DNA of 64,000 bases from Flavobacteriales bacterium (GTDB lineage Bacteria; Bacteroidota; Bacteroidia; Flavobacteriales_D; Sanyastnellaceae): assembly GCA_002863125.1 (NCBI GenBank), contig PKEB01000006.1, positions 1-64,000 of the forward strand. The letters run 5' to 3'. The notes under the pieces are model-generated. The model ran no database searches. It saw only the letters and a program-made list of their open reading frames with translations, and was not told the origin of the DNA. The position numbers and the translations under genes are program-made. Below, one piece after another: positions 63,724-64,000 of this stretch (its first letter is position 1; each line of letters starts with the position of its first letter).

Positions 63724-64000
63724 ATGACGGAGTCCACCCCAAACCAAGCCATCCTCAAGGGTTCGAAAACACTTGCACAGGTTCGCATGGCATTCATTAT
63801 GCTTACCCTGTTTGTCTTGGTCCTCCTCAGCCTGCTGTTAAGGTTGGTGTTTTTCCTTTTTCCGAGGCACCTCTTCCTTCGGTTCAACGTTCGATTTATC
63901 ATTTACCCATTCTCTCGGTTGCTCATGTGGATTGTGGGAGTGAAGCTGGTAGTGAAAGGTAAAATGCCTTCTTCCCAGCACCTCATCGTAAGCAACCACC
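63724..64000 (+). CDS. PlsC-like lysophospholipid acyltransferase, N-terminal part
   Basis: The gene is cut by the window end; 92 residues are visible. A polar N-terminus is followed by a long hydrophobic segment (FIMLTLFVLVLLSLLLRLVFF), a basic stretch and a second amphipathic segment, then VKLVVKGKMPS and LIVSNH at the very edge. The latter is the start of the NHxxxxD acyltransferase motif I. It is probably a 1-acylglycerol-3-phosphate acyltransferase; the missing C-terminus prevents a firmer call. Confidence 0.75.
   Translation, partial: MTESTPNQAILKGSKTLAQVRMAFIMLTLFVLVLLSLLLRLVFFLFPRHLFLRFNVRFIIYPFSRLLMWIVGVKLVVKGKMPSSQHLIVSNH

Overview
The window comes from a free-living, probably marine Bacteroidota (Flavobacteriales-like) chromosome. 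The evidence is: SusC/SusD-type glycan uptake genes; many secreted proteins ending in type IX secretion (T9SS) type A sorting domains with PNP motifs; one gliding-type (type B) C-terminus; almost no Shine-Dalgarno sequences; and promoter boxes of the Bacteroidota TAnnTTTG kind. Base composition is moderately GC-rich over most of the window but clearly lower between about 49.7 and 58.9 kb. I see no tRNA, rRNA, CRISPR array, IS element or integrase.

Layout. 0.3-10.7 kb: secreted enzymes (PHB-depolymerase-like esterase, haloperoxidase/PAP2 protein, GH81 beta-1,3-glucanase, metzincin protease, extracellular intradiol dioxygenase) mixed with a pirin, a small lipoprotein and a small membrane protein. 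10.7-18.0 kb: sterol-desaturase-family hydroxylase, a broken dockerin-like remnant, a monooxygenase-fold protein, a thioredoxin-fold protein, an orphan TonB-dependent receptor, an iodothyronine-deiodinase-like secreted protein and a cyclophilin lipoprotein. 18.1-23.0 kb: a minus-strand operon with a degenerate alpha/beta hydrolase, CDP-alcohol phosphatidyltransferase, CdsA-like cytidylyltransferase, PlsC acyltransferase, Kazal-type inhibitor and HDAC-family deacetylase. It resembles the ynbAB type of accessory phospholipid locus. 23.1-30.6 kb: mixed metabolic genes (beta-lactamase-fold hydrolase, methyltransferase, AtoE-like transporter, PhzF, CIA30, PurT, GyrI-like). 30.6-44.8 kb: a beta-glucan (laminarin-type) utilization locus with GH3, SusC, SusD, a duplicated PKD surface lipoprotein, GH5 and GH16. 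44.9-49.6 kb: a membrane protein next to a CRP-like palindrome, a secreted nuclease-fold protein and a secreted phosphatase with a nested LamG domain. 49.7-58.8 kb: all nine steps from glutamyl-tRNA to protoheme (hemJ, hemN-B-E-D-C-A, hemH-L). 58.9-64 kb: a signal-peptide-only mini-ORF, a conserved protein of unknown function, a large M43 protease and the start of a second PlsC-like acyltransferase.

The most interesting observations are as follows. (1) A TAnnTT box lies 5-7 nt before the start codon of at least 13 genes, which suggests widespread leaderless transcription. (2) A Cys-bracketed, single-repeat dockerin-like tag forms the extreme C-terminus of three secreted proteins in place of the T9SS domain, and a fourth, broken copy stands alone. 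(3) The heme pathway is complete in one compositionally distinct block with a palindrome between its divergent arms. (4) The phospholipid operon carries a hydrolase-like protein without its nucleophile. (5) A deiodinase-like protein carries Cys at the selenocysteine position. All functional calls are from reading the sequence; no database search was run.
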